Assembly (NCBI GenBank): GCA_012295275.1
Contig: CM022668.1
Coordinates: 9,435,041-9,499,040, forward strand
DNA length: 64,000 nucleotides
DNA from: Chrysomallon squamiferum
Lineage: Eukaryota; Mollusca; Gastropoda; Neomphalida; Peltospiridae
Direction: 5' to 3'
The notes under the pieces are model-generated. The model did no database searches. It had not been told where the DNA came from and worked only from the letters and a program-made list of their open reading frames with translations. Below, in pieces: positions 1-11,234 of the stretch. A program made the position numbers and the translations under genes. How positions within the stretch are numbered: the first letter of the stretch is position 1; each line of letters starts with the position of its first letter.

Positions 1-43
1 CCCAATCCAGAGCCGCAGTTGTAGGTAGTACAGATCATTGTCA
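1..43 (-). CDS. SLC4A7/8/10-like: SLC4 exon 13, partial at window edge: residues 585-599
   Basis: Acceptor TTTACCGTCTCCAG, then 43 nt running off the window, phase 2 in. With the previous exon it reads VDNDLYYLQLRLWIG. This corresponds to the (D)Y-LSYL-LR--IGLWT stretch after the LVFEK motif, at the start of the next membrane helix. The exon certainly continues past position 1. Confidence 0.9.
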
Positions 44-341
44 CTGGAGACGGTAAAATGTGATTAAAACAAACCAGTACAAAACATGAACAGAACATTT
101 ACATTGTGTTTAATGTGAAAAAATATTGTTTTCATCTGTACTTGAACAATTTTAATTTTGTTTATGAGAACGAAAAGGAGCCCAACAGAAATAGTAATAG
201 TATTAATAGTATTAATAGTAGTATCAATACTGATAGTAGTAGTAATAATAATAATAGCAGCTGCTGTGATAACAACAATGATAGTAACAGCAACAGAAAT
301 GGTATAGTAGTATTGGTAATATTAAACAAATTAACACTCAC

Positions 342-475
342 ACGCAAAACGTGTGTAATATCTTCTCAAACACCAGAACTGGACCTGTACTTCCCAGAAT
401 GGTCAGTGGTTGTCCAGCAAACAGTGAATAGGTCACTCCGCAGATAGCACCGGACAAAATACTCTCCATAGCTGC
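342..475 (-). CDS. SLC4A7/8/10-like: SLC4 exon 12: residues 541-584, TM2 and [14 protein letters not shown]
   Basis: Acceptor TTATGTGTGCAG, donor TGCGT then GTGAGT; 134 nt, phase 0 in, phase 2 out. It encodes [18 protein letters not shown], then [20 protein letters not shown] and ILHTFC plus two bases. FAGQPLTI(L/v)(G/S)STGP(V/M)LVFE is the discontinuous TM3 region of the substrate site in SLC4 structures. The [15 protein letters not shown] form is that of the NBCn/NDCBE/NCBE group. On the plus strand an apparent 113-aa ORF covers this place; it is a shadow. Confidence 0.97.
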
Positions 476-742
476 CTGCACACATAAAAACAGACTTATT
501 TGTTAAAAACAGACTTTTCATGTTCTTAATAACATACTAATTATTCATCTGCAGTATGCAGTCTCTATGTTCAAACCATCCATCTCTCACAATACACCTC
601 CTCTCTCACACATTCATTCACTCTGTCTTCCCATTTCTCTCTCTCTGTGTCCCTTACACACAGACACACCCTTCATTCCTCCTCCCTCCCATCCAACCAA
701 CCCCTCATCTCTTTCCCCCAGTAACGGGGTAGTGTCTCTTAC

Positions 743-917
743 CATGTTGTTGTGCGTAGCGTCTCCGAGCAGACCTCCGAATGTTATGATGGGGGTGAGG
801 CAAGCGAAGTAGAGGAAAACAAACGAGGCGATACACTGGACGTGAAGTGCGTCCTTGAAATCACTCAACCAGAATGGCAACTTACGGCGAACGTCATCGC
901 GCAAACCTCCAAAAATT
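743..917 (-). CDS. SLC4A7/8/10-like: SLC4 exon 11: residues 482-540, first transmembrane segment
   Basis: Acceptor TTTTCATTGCAG, donor ACATG then GTAAGA; 175 nt, phase 2 in, phase 0 out. It encodes RIFGGLRDDVRRKLPFWL, then SDFKDALHVQCIASFVFLYF and ACLTPIITFGGLLGDATHNNM. SD(F/I)KDAL-x-QC is the entry to TM1; FVFLYFACLTPIITFGGLLG is the hydrophobic TM1 with the family signature PxITFGGLLGEAT (here GDAT). The 614-976 open frame on this strand extends past both splice sites but is meaningful only within them. Confidence 0.97.
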
Positions 918-1238
918 CTGCAATGAAAATTTGAAAATAACCTAAGTATACAAACCCTTCCTCTTAAAAATTGCAAAAAAAAAAAAAATATCTGAAATGT
1001 TGTAAGCCCAGAAGACAGAATGAAAGAAATAGCGAGAAAGAGAGAGACAGAAGAGAGAGAGAGTAAGGAGAGAGATCATCAGACAGAAAGAAGATTAAAA
1101 ACATCTACAGACAATGATCAAACCTGGTACGTACAGACAGACAGACAATCGTTTCTACCCTCTGACAGATGTTTACTCACTTACAGGTGATTCTGTGCAC
1201 TGACAGACATACCTATGTACAGACAGATGTACTCTCAC
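918..1238 (-). other. SLC4 intron, purine-rich
   Basis: 321-nt intron. It holds GA-rich and CAGA-rich low-complexity sequence (about 1,013-1,220) and a 14-A run near 974. No gene seen. Confidence 0.85.
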
Positions 1239-1345
1239 CTTCCTGTTCTCTTTAATGTTGGATCTGAGTGTTCGTCAACCTCTTCCTCTATGAGTACTTT
1301 TCCATTAGGTAAGGGAGGCTTTGAAGATTTCGTTTTGCGACTTTC
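1239..1345 (-). CDS. SLC4A7/8/10-like: SLC4 exon 10: variable linker, residues 447-481
   Basis: Acceptor ACCTTGTAG, donor GGAAG then GTGAGA; 107 nt, phase 0 in, phase 2 out. It encodes ESRKTKSSKPPLPNGKVL, then IEEEVDEHSDPTLKRTG with the Arg codon split. The E-(K/R)RK opening, the P-NG element and the closing L(Q/K)RTGR match the linker joining the cytosolic and membrane domains of NBC-type proteins. The middle is acidic and not conserved. Separated from exon 9 by 2.4 kb. Confidence 0.92.
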
Positions 1346-2675
1346 CTACAAGGTTAAAGTAGGTACATAAACAAATTTGGGGCCTGGGTGGGCAGGAGGG
1401 GTGGCAAGTCTAATACTACTCAAAGAAACCTTTAGTGTTGTTTGTTTTCATTATTATTTTTATTATTATCATCAGTTTATTATAAATGTTGTTGTTCTTC
1501 TTATTATTATTATATTATTATTATTTATACTGCAGTGCTGTAATTTTGATACTACTTTCATTATCAGTGATATTATATAATATTTTAATAACATAAACAT
1601 ATATTCTTGTTTTATTTCTCATTTTGAAAAACCAATCCCATTGTTTTATATTAATATTCGAGTCTGGTTAGGGATTTAAAAATATTTTCACAATATTAAT
1701 ACCTATGAAAAAAATATATATATATTTTTTCATATAAAAAACTGCAGGAAAGTGTTGGTTCTTGATAGTTTTATGAACAAAAATTTCTACTGTTACTGAT
1801 TTTTTTTTTGTGTTCTGTTCTTTTTATTAATTAAATCTGACTAATCAAAATACAGACTGAAAGTAAATTATTATTATTTCTTGGATTTAAACTGATTTTT
1901 ATTACATTTTAAAATTTTTGCTTATTTTTATTTTATTTTATTTTGTTTTCTAATTTTTACTGGATATTCATCATTTTATAAATCTGTTTTTAGACATGTA
2001 TTATTTAACTGTTATTTTGTGGGGCACAACATCAATAATCTGAACAAACAACAGTGTTTTATAATGACATGAAATATTTAAAAAAATAAAAATCTTGTAA
2101 CTGCAAACAACACAGTGAGTTTTATTTTAACATACAGCAGACAACTAACTGGGCAAAATATATATATTTAGAATAAGTTACAAGTCTTATGAATCCTTGA
2201 TCCAGAATCTCCATTAAAATAGTTACCAAAAACAAGTTTATTATTTATTATGTCATAAACATTTACTGTTAACTGTAAGTGGGCATATTCAAAACACTGA
2301 GAGTTTATAATGCTGTTATAAACAATAAAATAGCAAATTTTCAATTCAAGTAGTCACACATACTCAAGCACTCACAAACAAAAAAAAGTGAATAAAATAA
2401 AATGAAATGAAATAAATAAAATAAAACTAACAAATAAGGAAATAAATAAAAATAAAATAAATAAATAAATGGAAGAAATAAACAAAACAGAATTAAATAA
2501 AGGAATAAAGAAACAAAGAAGCAAAGAAAGAGACAAAGAAAGAAAAAAGAAACAAAACAAATAAAGACAGAAAATAAACAAATTAAATTTAAAAAAAAAA
2601 AAAAATAAAACCACAAATACTTTATTAATGTTTATGTACACACATTACACACCTCCACGCTATATGTTCTACTAA

Positions 2676-2715
<40 letters not shown>

Positions 2716-3764
2716 TCAATACCTTTTCATCACACATACCACTCACAAGACAGTTATACCATATACAGCATTCATATATACCACACATGACATTTATAGT
2801 ATTATATCATACGCTCTATATATATATTTAAAGTGTAATTAAAAACATACTGGAAACACCCCTAAATGTTTATTAAAAAAAATGGAAGAAAGAACCACTT
2901 TCTTTATAACAATAAACATTTTTACACGGGTTACACAGCATCATCAATTTTAATTTTTTTATTTTAATTTTTTTAATAAATAAATAAATATGTTAATGGA
3001 CTATAACCTCTCAATAGGCTCTGCTTAGCTGTATTCTCAATAAACATGAGATCTGAATCATTTAGTTTAAGTATGTTAAATGTTACAGACGCTAATCTCT
3101 ATCCTACTAAAGAAACACACTGCCCACAAGAAATATATCTATATTTTGTAATATCAAACTGTACAAAATTTAATCTTCATTATCTACTGGTTAGTCCATT
3201 TTCAAAAGACACAGGGCCGAAGAAAGATGCTTTTTAACCATTTAGCATAGGCACATTACACTCCAAACAACCTAATCTGCAATTGTGTCAGCTGCCTTCT
3301 CAATAGACGCTGGGGCAACATGGGCTTGTTTGTATGTACAATCCTGCAGACAGGGTAGTACACACCACAACCTTTGTTACAGAATTTGCAGATAACTGAC
3401 TTGACCAAGAAATAAATGAATGAATCCAAATGATCTGATATCAACAGCTCTTTGTGCAGATGTTCCATCACTGAGCTAAGAAGTGCCTTGTGCCTGGCAG
3501 ATCTGAACCAGTTGTCTGAATACAGACGTGTTAAACTTTGTGGACGTGTGCCAAATGTCAAACTGCAGAACATCATGAAGAACAAACAAACAACAGAAAG
3601 AACAAAAAGACCAGTGTCTGAATCGACAATAGAACCATTAAAACTATTCTGTTGCTCATGTTAGTCAGCTGGCATATGTGATCTAGATTAACAAAAAGGG
3701 GTAAAAAAAATCATATATATATATATAATAAAAAATTAAAAAGAACAGGGACTAACTGACTCAC
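1346..3764 (-). other. SLC4 intron (2.4 kb), repeats and an unassigned island
   Basis: Contains A-rich AAAT/AAAAT low complexity (about 2,384-2,610), a (CA)n tract (2,677-2,714) and AT-rich filler. An unassigned higher-complexity stretch at about 3,240-3,665 carries a 109-codon minus-strand open frame (3,256-3,585) with an unrecognised Cys-rich piece (CKFCNKGCGVYYPVC). No good acceptor/donor pair in the right phase supports it as an exon of this gene. Confidence 0.7.
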
Positions 3765-3911
3765 CTGTGAAGGTACATTCTTTGGTGGCTCAATTCGGAT
3801 GCTGGGATCCCACTCACCAGGTGGCAGCACTGTCACTTGGTCGAGAAACTCGTCAATGCCAGCCAGGATATCCTCTCTGTTTCGTGCATGGTAAGCCACG
3901 TCGTGAAATAT
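3765..3911 (-). CDS. SLC4A7/8/10-like: SLC4 exon 9: residues 398-446, [15 protein letters not shown] motif
   Basis: Acceptor TTGTTGTAG, donor TCACAG then GTGAGT; 147 nt, phase 0 both sides. It encodes [18 protein letters not shown], then [20 protein letters not shown] and [11 protein letters not shown]. The motif [37 protein letters not shown] is shared by NBC-type transporters, and the PPKNVPSQ ending is that of the electroneutral clade. It closes the cytosolic domain before the variable linker to the membrane domain. Confidence 0.97.
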
Positions 3912-4427
3912 CTACAACAACAACATTGAACATGTGTGACCACAGCTAAATAACTGCGTATGTGTAAAAATATTACTTTTTTAGCTTCTCTTATTCTTTC
4001 TTGCCCAACTATCTCACTTTTCTGTCCTTCACTTTCTCTATCTGTTTCTCATTCTCTTTCACTCACTTTTTGTCTCTCACTCATCTTTCTCTTTCTCTCT
4101 ATTGAACATGCATATATAAATGAGTATGCTATAACTGTTCCTCTTTCCCTTTGTTGAAGTCTCTCAATCACGCTTTCATTTTCTATCATTGCCTCTTTCT
4201 CTTTCTCTCAATTGAACATGTATATATATATATATATATATAAATGAGTATGCTATAACTGTTCCTCTTTCCCTTTGTTGAAGTCTCTCAATCACACTTT
4301 CATTTCCTATCATTGCCTCTTTCTCTTTCTCTCTATTGAACATGTATATATATATATATAAATGAGTGTGCTATAACCAAAATGTAATCTGTCAGTGCAA
4401 ATTCCGTTCTGAGTTCATCTAACATAC
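3912..4427 (-). repeat. SLC4 intron with a 110-124-bp tandem repeat
   Basis: About 2.4 copies between roughly 4,085 and 4,376. Each unit has a CT-rich part, ATTGAACATG (at 4,101, 4,211 and 4,335), an (AT)n stretch of varying length, AAATGAGT(A/G)TGCTATAAC and, in the two full copies, TTCCTCTTTCCCTTTGTTGA. The spacing varies mainly through the AT tract. Copies are nearly identical outside it, so the duplication looks recent. Confidence 0.9.
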
Positions 4428-4670
4428 CTCATCGGACATCAGTGTTCCGACAGAACGTCCAAGTTCATGGTATTTATTCTGATTTCCTGTTGGTCCCAGA
4501 AGAATGAAAAGGAACCGAGTTGGAACAGGAACTTCCGTCAGATCACCCAGGAGCACAGCTTGTGACAGACGGACGAATGCGACAATCTGGTGATTGAGGA
4601 AGTCCACTTCACCCACCATGATGTTAGATGCTTCTGAACCAGGACGAATTTTCTTCATAAAGTGAAGGTT
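4428..4670 (-). CDS. SLC4A7/8/10-like: SLC4 exon 8: residues 317-397, core of cytosolic domain
   Basis: Acceptor TTTGATTCCAG, donor CGATGAG then GTATGT; 243 nt, 81 codons, phase 0 both sides. It encodes [58 protein letters not shown] and [20 protein letters not shown], ending SDE. All blocks (MKKI-G-EASN-VGE, AFVRLS-AVLL, EVP(V/I)[14 protein letters not shown](L/I)GRS) are near-invariant in the Na+-coupled SLC4 proteins and form the dimer-swapped part of the N-terminal domain. No frame break or missing residue is visible. Confidence 0.97.
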
Positions 4671-5628
4671 CTGGAATCAAATTAAACTGAAAAATGGATT
4701 ATCTTCTTCTTCTCTTTATTATTATTATTATTATTATTATTATCATTATTCACAATTCATATACTTTTTCATCATAAAAAATAATTAATTCATTTATCAA
4801 AGAAACAATTTGTTATATTTTTAACAACAGTATTTACTTGAAATGAGAGGTGAAACTTGAGACTATACTTATAAAAGCTTAAGAGTTTGACATGTTAAAA
4901 ATCAAGTGAATTCACTGTTAAAATCCAAATTAACATGCTGAAACATAGGGTTAAACACAGCCATGGGCCGAGTTAAATACACAAAGTATATTTTATACAT
5001 GTTATAAGATATGATTTTGATTAGCAACAAGCAATTTATTAGTGTATTTTTTCATAAAGCTCTGGATTAAACAATTTTACATTTTAGTTTGGTTGGAAAT
5101 AATTCCATTAAAGAATGAAATAATTTAGTAAATAAAGAAATAAATACATTAAAAAATATCAATATAAATTATAGCACACAGATATTTCATATTATGAGCA
5201 TGAGCGCGCAGGCACGCACGCACGCCACACGCACGCACACACACACACACACACACACAACAAGCTTATTAATGTATCCACTGTATAAACAGATCTATGT
5301 AGTACAACCTGTATGAAACAATCATAGTCAACATCTACCATTTATACATATAAAAACAATCTTTCTTTTAATGTCAAATAATAAGACAAGAAGAAATGGA
5401 TAGCAGTAATATTTGAAACTAGCTCTTATTCCATGCTTCAGTGTAAAATATGAAAACAAAACAAAATGAATAAGATTGAAAAGGCAATTATGTTAAAACA
5501 TTTAAAATAAAATGTCCAAAGAGGTATTTTTAAAATGCAAAATTAAAAAGCAAACTTAGTTATAATTTTAAAAAAAAAAAATGAAAAAAGTGCTAGACGA
5601 AATCAAGCAACAAAGAAAGCTTTTTAAA

Positions 5629-5672
<44 letters not shown>

Positions 5673-6634
5673 TGAGATTAAAAATAATAGAACATACTTT
5701 TATATAAAAGACAATTTCTTAATTTTTTTTAAATATTATATTTTTTGTTTTGTTTTGTTTTCTTTGTTTTGTTTCTTTACATGTTAAATAATTAGCAAAG
5801 AAACAAAATCTCAACACAGTATGAAAAACATTCTTTATTTCTTTTTTTGTTTACTTTTCTAACTGGTTGCATTATAAAATTACCCATGAATTATATTAAA
5901 CAGCTAGACATTGTAAAATGAAGAAAAAATACAAATATTAATAATAAAGATGAAAAGAAGAAGAAAAAATAACATTTTTTAGACTGTATTTATAACTTTT
6001 ATTCTTTAAATTTTTAAAAAAGAATATTGCAACTCATTATCTGTATTATAAAATATTTACATTATCTAAAAACACAAATTAAGTCAACAGGTTTAAACTT
6101 TAACATTTAAAAGCTAACATAACTTAAAAAAGATATATCTGGAAGTTTGAAACAGTGCTAAGTAAGGAATAATAATTAAAAAAAAATTATAATAATAAAT
6201 ATAAATATAAATAAAATAAATAAAATAAATAAAATAAATAAATAAATAAATAAAATAGAAAAAAGACAACAATATATGTACAGCCTTAATACTCAGTACA
6301 GTTTCAAACTAGAATATTTGCCTGTAGAACACAGGATCAATCCTTTGCAGCATTGTTCCTGGGTTATTTACTGTTCTAGTCAGTTCTCTACAGCAGATAT
6401 TATTATTATATTTTATATACATAAGAGCAGGAAAAGTCGATTCATGTATGAATTAAGATATACTTTGAAAATACCTTTTTATTTAAAGAGGACTATACTA
6501 ATTTAAAGAGTATATACTGATTTAAAGAAGACTATAATGATTCTAAGAGGACTACACTTATTCAAAGAGGACTATACTGCTTCTAAGAGGACTATACTTA
6601 TTCAAAGAAAACTAAACTGATTCTAAAAATACTG

Positions 6635-6694
<60 letters not shown>

Positions 6695-7065
6695 CTATTT
6701 CAAAGAGAAATGTACCGACTCAAACAGTATTTCTCTTATTCAAAGTATTGAATAAATCTGTTTAAAGATGTTTGCAGTATCTCAAAGAACAGTGTACTGA
6801 TTCAAAAATGACTAAGCCACCTCAAACTGAACATTATTAACTCAAAGAAGCCACTTTAACAGTTACAAATAACAAACACAGATCTGAAATAAGTTAGTAT
6901 TAAGACTGCAGAGATTAACAATAGCGAAAACAAAAAAAAGAAAAAAAAAAAGGTTATTTTTAAAATACTTTTAACAAAAATATTAAAATGCAGAAAAACA
7001 ATAATTTTTAAAATGAAAAACATTAAAAAAAAAAAATAATAAGTAGCAAGACATTTATATTTTAC
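4671..7065 (-). other. SLC4 intron (2.4 kb), AT-rich with microsatellites and a 22-bp minisatellite
   Basis: Holds ATT repeats (about 4,714-4,745), a mixed CG/CA then CA tract (5,203-5,260), AAT repeats (5,627-5,670 and 6,636-6,694), AAAT repeats (6,190-6,256) and a degenerate minisatellite with unit like AGAGGACTATACTTATTCAA (about 6,480-6,850, interrupted by the second AAT run). No gene seen. Confidence 0.8.
6480..6850. repeat. degenerate ~22-bp minisatellite
   Basis: Successive copies of a unit close to AGAGGACTATACTTATTCAA alternate with versions having GATTCTAAG in place of TATTCAAAG. About nine copies stand before the AAT tract at 6,636 and more diverged ones after it. Confidence 0.75.
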
Positions 7066-7113
7066 CATGTGTGATTTGTCGGAAACAAGGGGTACGTTTG
7101 AGGCTACGTTATT
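7066..7113 (-). CDS. SLC4A7/8/10-like: SLC4 exon 7 (48-nt micro-exon), residues 301-316
   Basis: Acceptor TTTGTTTTCAG, donor CATG then GTAAAA; exactly 16 codons, NNVASNVPLVSDKSHM, phase 0 on both sides. It continues the linker and leads directly into NLHFMKKI of the next exon. As a symmetric exon it could be skipped without a frame change. It is small and isolated between introns of 3.9 and 2.4 kb. The 'SxxxxxLHFMKKI' junction fits the family (SKVDLHFMKKI-like in vertebrates), which supports inclusion. Confidence 0.82.
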
Positions 7114-7311
7114 CTGAAAACAAAATACGAAGAAACCACACCAAGTTAGTCACCTGTTATACTATTAGTATATAAACATGCAATAAAATAATTTAATAAA
7201 TGGGATTAATTAGTTCATATTAAACCACGAAACCTTGCAGTAAATTTTTAAATCTTTATTGAAATTTTTCACTAAAGTCACATATGGATGTATGTATGAT
7301 GGTCTAGGGGT

Positions 7312-7342
<31 letters not shown>

Positions 7343-7661
7343 GACATGCATATATATGTGCATATGCTAATGTCTTTGTGAATGTGAATATGTTTTTGAA
7401 TATGTTCATTATAGTATATGAAGAAATATATGCAGGTGACTGTGATATCAGTTTAACATCAAGATGGAAAATATTTAAATATTTTAATTAATGCATAAAA
7501 TAATAAATGTATCATAGATTCTAAAAATATTTGAAGAAGCAAGTAATTTATTTTTACTACTCTACATAAATGTCTTAGTAAGTTGTGTTATTTGTTTCTG
7601 ATTAATGTATGGTTTTTAATAAACTACCAATATCATAATAGAAAAAAAAAATACTGTTGTC

Positions 7662-7695
<34 letters not shown>

Positions 7696-9287
7696 AAAAT
7701 GAAAGCACCCAGTTATGACACCAATAATAATAATAATAATAATGATAATAATAATAATAATAATAATTCACAACTCAGAAAAAAGTTGAAATATAAATTA
7801 ATTTTTTGGAAAAAAATCTTAACACGTTATTAAATAGAATGGATGTCAGTTTGCATATATCTCTACATACATATCTGCACATATTTTTTTTTTTTTACAA
7901 TTCTTTATTCCTCATAGCATATACAGTCTTTCATTGTATGAATTTAATTCTAGCATGTTTGTGTAGTAACTATTCAAAAACTATTACTCAGCCCAGAAAT
8001 CACTACTGGAACCAGTACATGAATTCTATCATATTTATAAGTATCATGAAATATCATTATTAAACTAGTTCATTCAAAAATAAGATATTTTAAATTATGA
8101 AACTGTTTTTTTCTCATCCAATTTAATTAAATTTGCCTACTCTTTCATAAGCCTCAAAATTATGATTAAGAAAAAAAAAAAAAAAAAAATGGAAACAAAA
8201 ACAATAATAATAATCAAGTCCATTTTAAAATTTAGTCCTGAAATATTCAATAATCTGTTGAAATGGACCCTCCCAAATAACCAAACAACCAATCAGAAAA
8301 TGTCATAATCATTATTATTTCAAGTGATAATAAATAAAATGACAGTATGGCTCCAATGAATTTTAAATAAACTCTTCTAAATTTTAAAATAGCCAAACAT
8401 TTAAAACAGTACCATTGGAAAAACTAGTCAGAGATGAATAAAATTAGTCCCAACAGAACTAAACTATAGGGTTAGAGTGTGTTATATTTTCTGCTTATGT
8501 CACATGCTAGTTACAAAAGAGATGACCACTGTTGTTCTATTTGTTTCCGTTGTTTGTTAAATGTTGCATAAGCTCCGATTAAAACAAAATACCTCCTGTT
8601 GTTTATATGTGAAATACCGTTTACATCTTACAATGTGAAACAACCAATCAGCAAACCTGTATTGTCACCACTGAAATTATTATCAAACATTTATTACATA
8701 TAAAAAAAAAAAAAAAAAAAAAGAAATAAAGAAAAAAAAAAAACACTGAAAAAAAAAAAAAAAAATTAGCCAATATGAATCATTATTGTAATAATTTTTA
8801 TCAATATAAATATTGACTGATTGAGTGTGCATGCGTGTGTGTACGTGTGTCACTGAACTTACAGTCAAATTATTATGGTTATGTCCTGCAATGAATGGCA
8901 GTTAATATAATATTTATACTTCCATACATACACGTATATAAGAATGGCTACACACCATAGTTAATACAGCCATAGGTAATATTTGCTGTTACAGTAATAA
9001 CTGACCCGACCAGTAACTGCCATAGATGTGATATTGAAATATTAATATGGCGTTTTGTCAGGTCATTTTGCAGCAGCACAGCATGCCAAGAAGGGAATGA
9101 CACAAACCCAGTTACTTTGAAACCGTTTTTTAGTAAAGAAAACTGGGACATCTCCAACAGAGGAGGTTCTGCGGAGATACATGTACTTTTTAGGAATGTC
9201 CACTGCAGAGGAAACTTTTCTTATTTTTCGCTGAAAGTGAATGTCAGACATGCAAAATATTTCATTGTTTTTCTTGAATATTTTTTA

Positions 9288-9318
<31 letters not shown>

Positions 9319-11041
9319 TTTATTAAATCAGAATTTTAACTGCAGATATAGTCTTTATAAGTTATAGATTTAAATAATAATGGTAATAACAATAACAGCA
9401 ACAACAAACAACAAAGATTTAATAACAGCATGCTGGAATTTAAAAAAAATAAAATAACAAAAAGAAGGTAACTTAAAAAACAAAACATCAAATTATTTAA
9501 CTTTGAGAAAAAGCAAGAGATAAACACTCAATAAATTTGAAATATAAAAGATAAATTATATTTTAAAAATATTTAATTTAAAAATATTCATTTCTTGAAT
9601 AGTAGATTATAATGAATTAATAATGTCAGAAATGTTTTTTGACTTTTTGTGGGAATGAATACATTTGATTTTTTAGTATTTAAATAAATACATTTTTTAG
9701 TATTTAAATTAAACAAATATTTGTAAAAATTAGTTGTTCAGGTTAATAATAATATGAATTTGAATAAGAAAAAAAACAATATACAAATAATAATGATAAC
9801 AATTACATTAATAAAAAAGTACAAATATAAAGTAAAATAAAAAATTTGATAACTTGTTATCAGAATTTCAACAATCAATCAAAATATAAACAAACAATCA
9901 AAAAAACTATTCTGAAAAACAGTTAAAAGATTTATTTGCAACATTTGATTTACTTACAAGCTTAATTGAAATTAACTGTTTTCATAAAAAAAATAAAATA
10001 TAATTTAAATAACATGAATTTTTTTTTTTTAAATCCTCCTCCAAAAACAAGAATTAATATGTAAATAAAATAAAATAAAAATAAAATTTTAAAATAATTT
10101 TAAAATAATAATAAGAACAACAACAACAACAACAACAACACAGAAAAAGTTTTAATAAAAGCAAGTCTGAATTAAAAAAATTAAAAATAAATTAAATATA
10201 AGTAATGTAATTAAATGTGGGGAAGTAAAAAGCACAAGTCAAAAAATAATAATATCAAAATTTTTAAAAAGCAAAGCCTATTAAGTTGTATGCAACAATT
10301 TTCAAAATAAATATTCTTAAGTTGTGTTTGTAACAGATTAGTCATGGTTTGTATTTTGGAGGCCTTTTTTTTTTTTTGTCTTTTTGTTAATCAGTATAAA
10401 GCAACTTCACAAAACCAGTCTTTTAAAAAATCAGAAAAACAAAATAAATAATGGCAGCATTGTTAAGGATCATAAAAAATGAATGAATAAATAAATAAAT
10501 AAATTTAAAAAAACTCTGCAAATCAAACACCCTTCTAAACAAAACATTTTTCTTGGACCAGACAGTGTTTTATTTTGAGAAGTTTCACTCTGTTAACTGA
10601 AACTATAATTTAATGCTTTAGTGAAAACACTCATAGTTAACTTACTAATATTATAAAAAATCAAAAAACATCAAGCAAACTACAGCTAATATTAATTAGT
10701 TAAAATTTAAAAATGTAAAAACACAGAAAACAAAAAGATAAAAGACAGGCACTGATTTTGCACAACAACAATCAAAATAGAAATATTAAAATTAGTCAAA
10801 ATTTAAACGAATAAAAACTATTAAAATTTATTAAAAAATAAAACAACAACAAAAACAACTAAACTTGAAAGACAAAAATAATCAGGTAATATAAACATTT
10901 TTCCAAAAATAGAATCAAAATCTTTCTACTTGCTGTTAAATAGCATAAGCAGGTATATATCATCATCATCATGATCGCAACAATGATAACAACAACTACT
11001 ACAACATAAACACCCCACTGCACATCGACATGCAGCCTAAC
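7114..11041 (-). other. SLC4 intron (3.9 kb), mostly low-complexity AT
   Basis: Holds (GT)n at 7,311-7,336, poly-A at about 7,662-7,692, AAT at 7,724-7,768, A runs at 8,170-8,189 and 8,702-8,765, ATT/ATTT at 9,284-9,325, CAA repeats at 10,114-10,141, and long AAAT/AAT filler from 9.5 to 10.9 kb. A non-repetitive island at about 8,940-9,260 has overlapping open frames on both strands but no recognisable protein; it may be an old transposon fragment. Confidence 0.75.
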
Positions 11042-11184
11042 CTTATGAGATGCGTTCTCAGTCAGGTCAGTGGTGCTGGTCGAAGTTGTGCCCCCTTCTG
11101 AAGTCTCGCCACTCGTGGTACTGCCTACATGTAACATATTTGGAGAACTTTTAACACCTGTTCCACTGGCTGTACCTTCGTCAC
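11042..11184 (-). CDS. SLC4A7/8/10-like: SLC4 alternative exon 6b (Ser/Thr/Gly-rich linker)
   Basis: Acceptor TCTTCTCTCCTTCTCGTTTGACTAG (polypyrimidine tract plus AG, at 11,185-11,209), donor TAAG then GTTAGG; 143 nt, phase 1 in, phase 0 out. It encodes DEGTASGT, GVKSSPNMLHVGSTTSGE, then TSEGGTTSTSTTDLTENASHK. It can replace exon 6a without changing the frame, giving 597 rather than 599 residues to the window edge. The Ser/Thr density suggests phosphorylation or O-modification, but no specific site is certain. Shorter forms starting at in-frame AGs (exon starts 11,157 or 11,124) keep the frame. The alternative reading, that only one of 6a and 6b is ever used, cannot be excluded without transcripts. 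Confidence 0.78.
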
Positions 11185-11234
11185 CTAGTCAAACGAGAAG
11201 GAGAGAAGACGGTAATGAAAACACACCAACATAC
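11185..11234 (-). other. 50-nt intron between alternative exons 6a and 6b
   Basis: Begins GTATGT and ends CTCGTTTGACTAG, with a strong pyrimidine tract in its second half. At 50 nt it leaves very little room between the 5' splice site of 6a and the branch region of 6b. This geometry is known to hinder splicing of adjacent exons to each other and to enforce mutual exclusion. Splicing 6a to 6b would also shift the frame. Confidence 0.75.

Noticed and set aside
106-447. 113-codon plus-strand frame over the left edge
   Set aside because: Its first half is Asn/Ser-rich from AGT/AAT repeats and its second half is antisense to SLC4 exon 12 ([14 protein letters not shown]).
567-976. Plus-strand frames at 567-812 and 752-934
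   Set aside because: They are antisense to SLC4 exon 11 or lie in CT-rich intron sequence.
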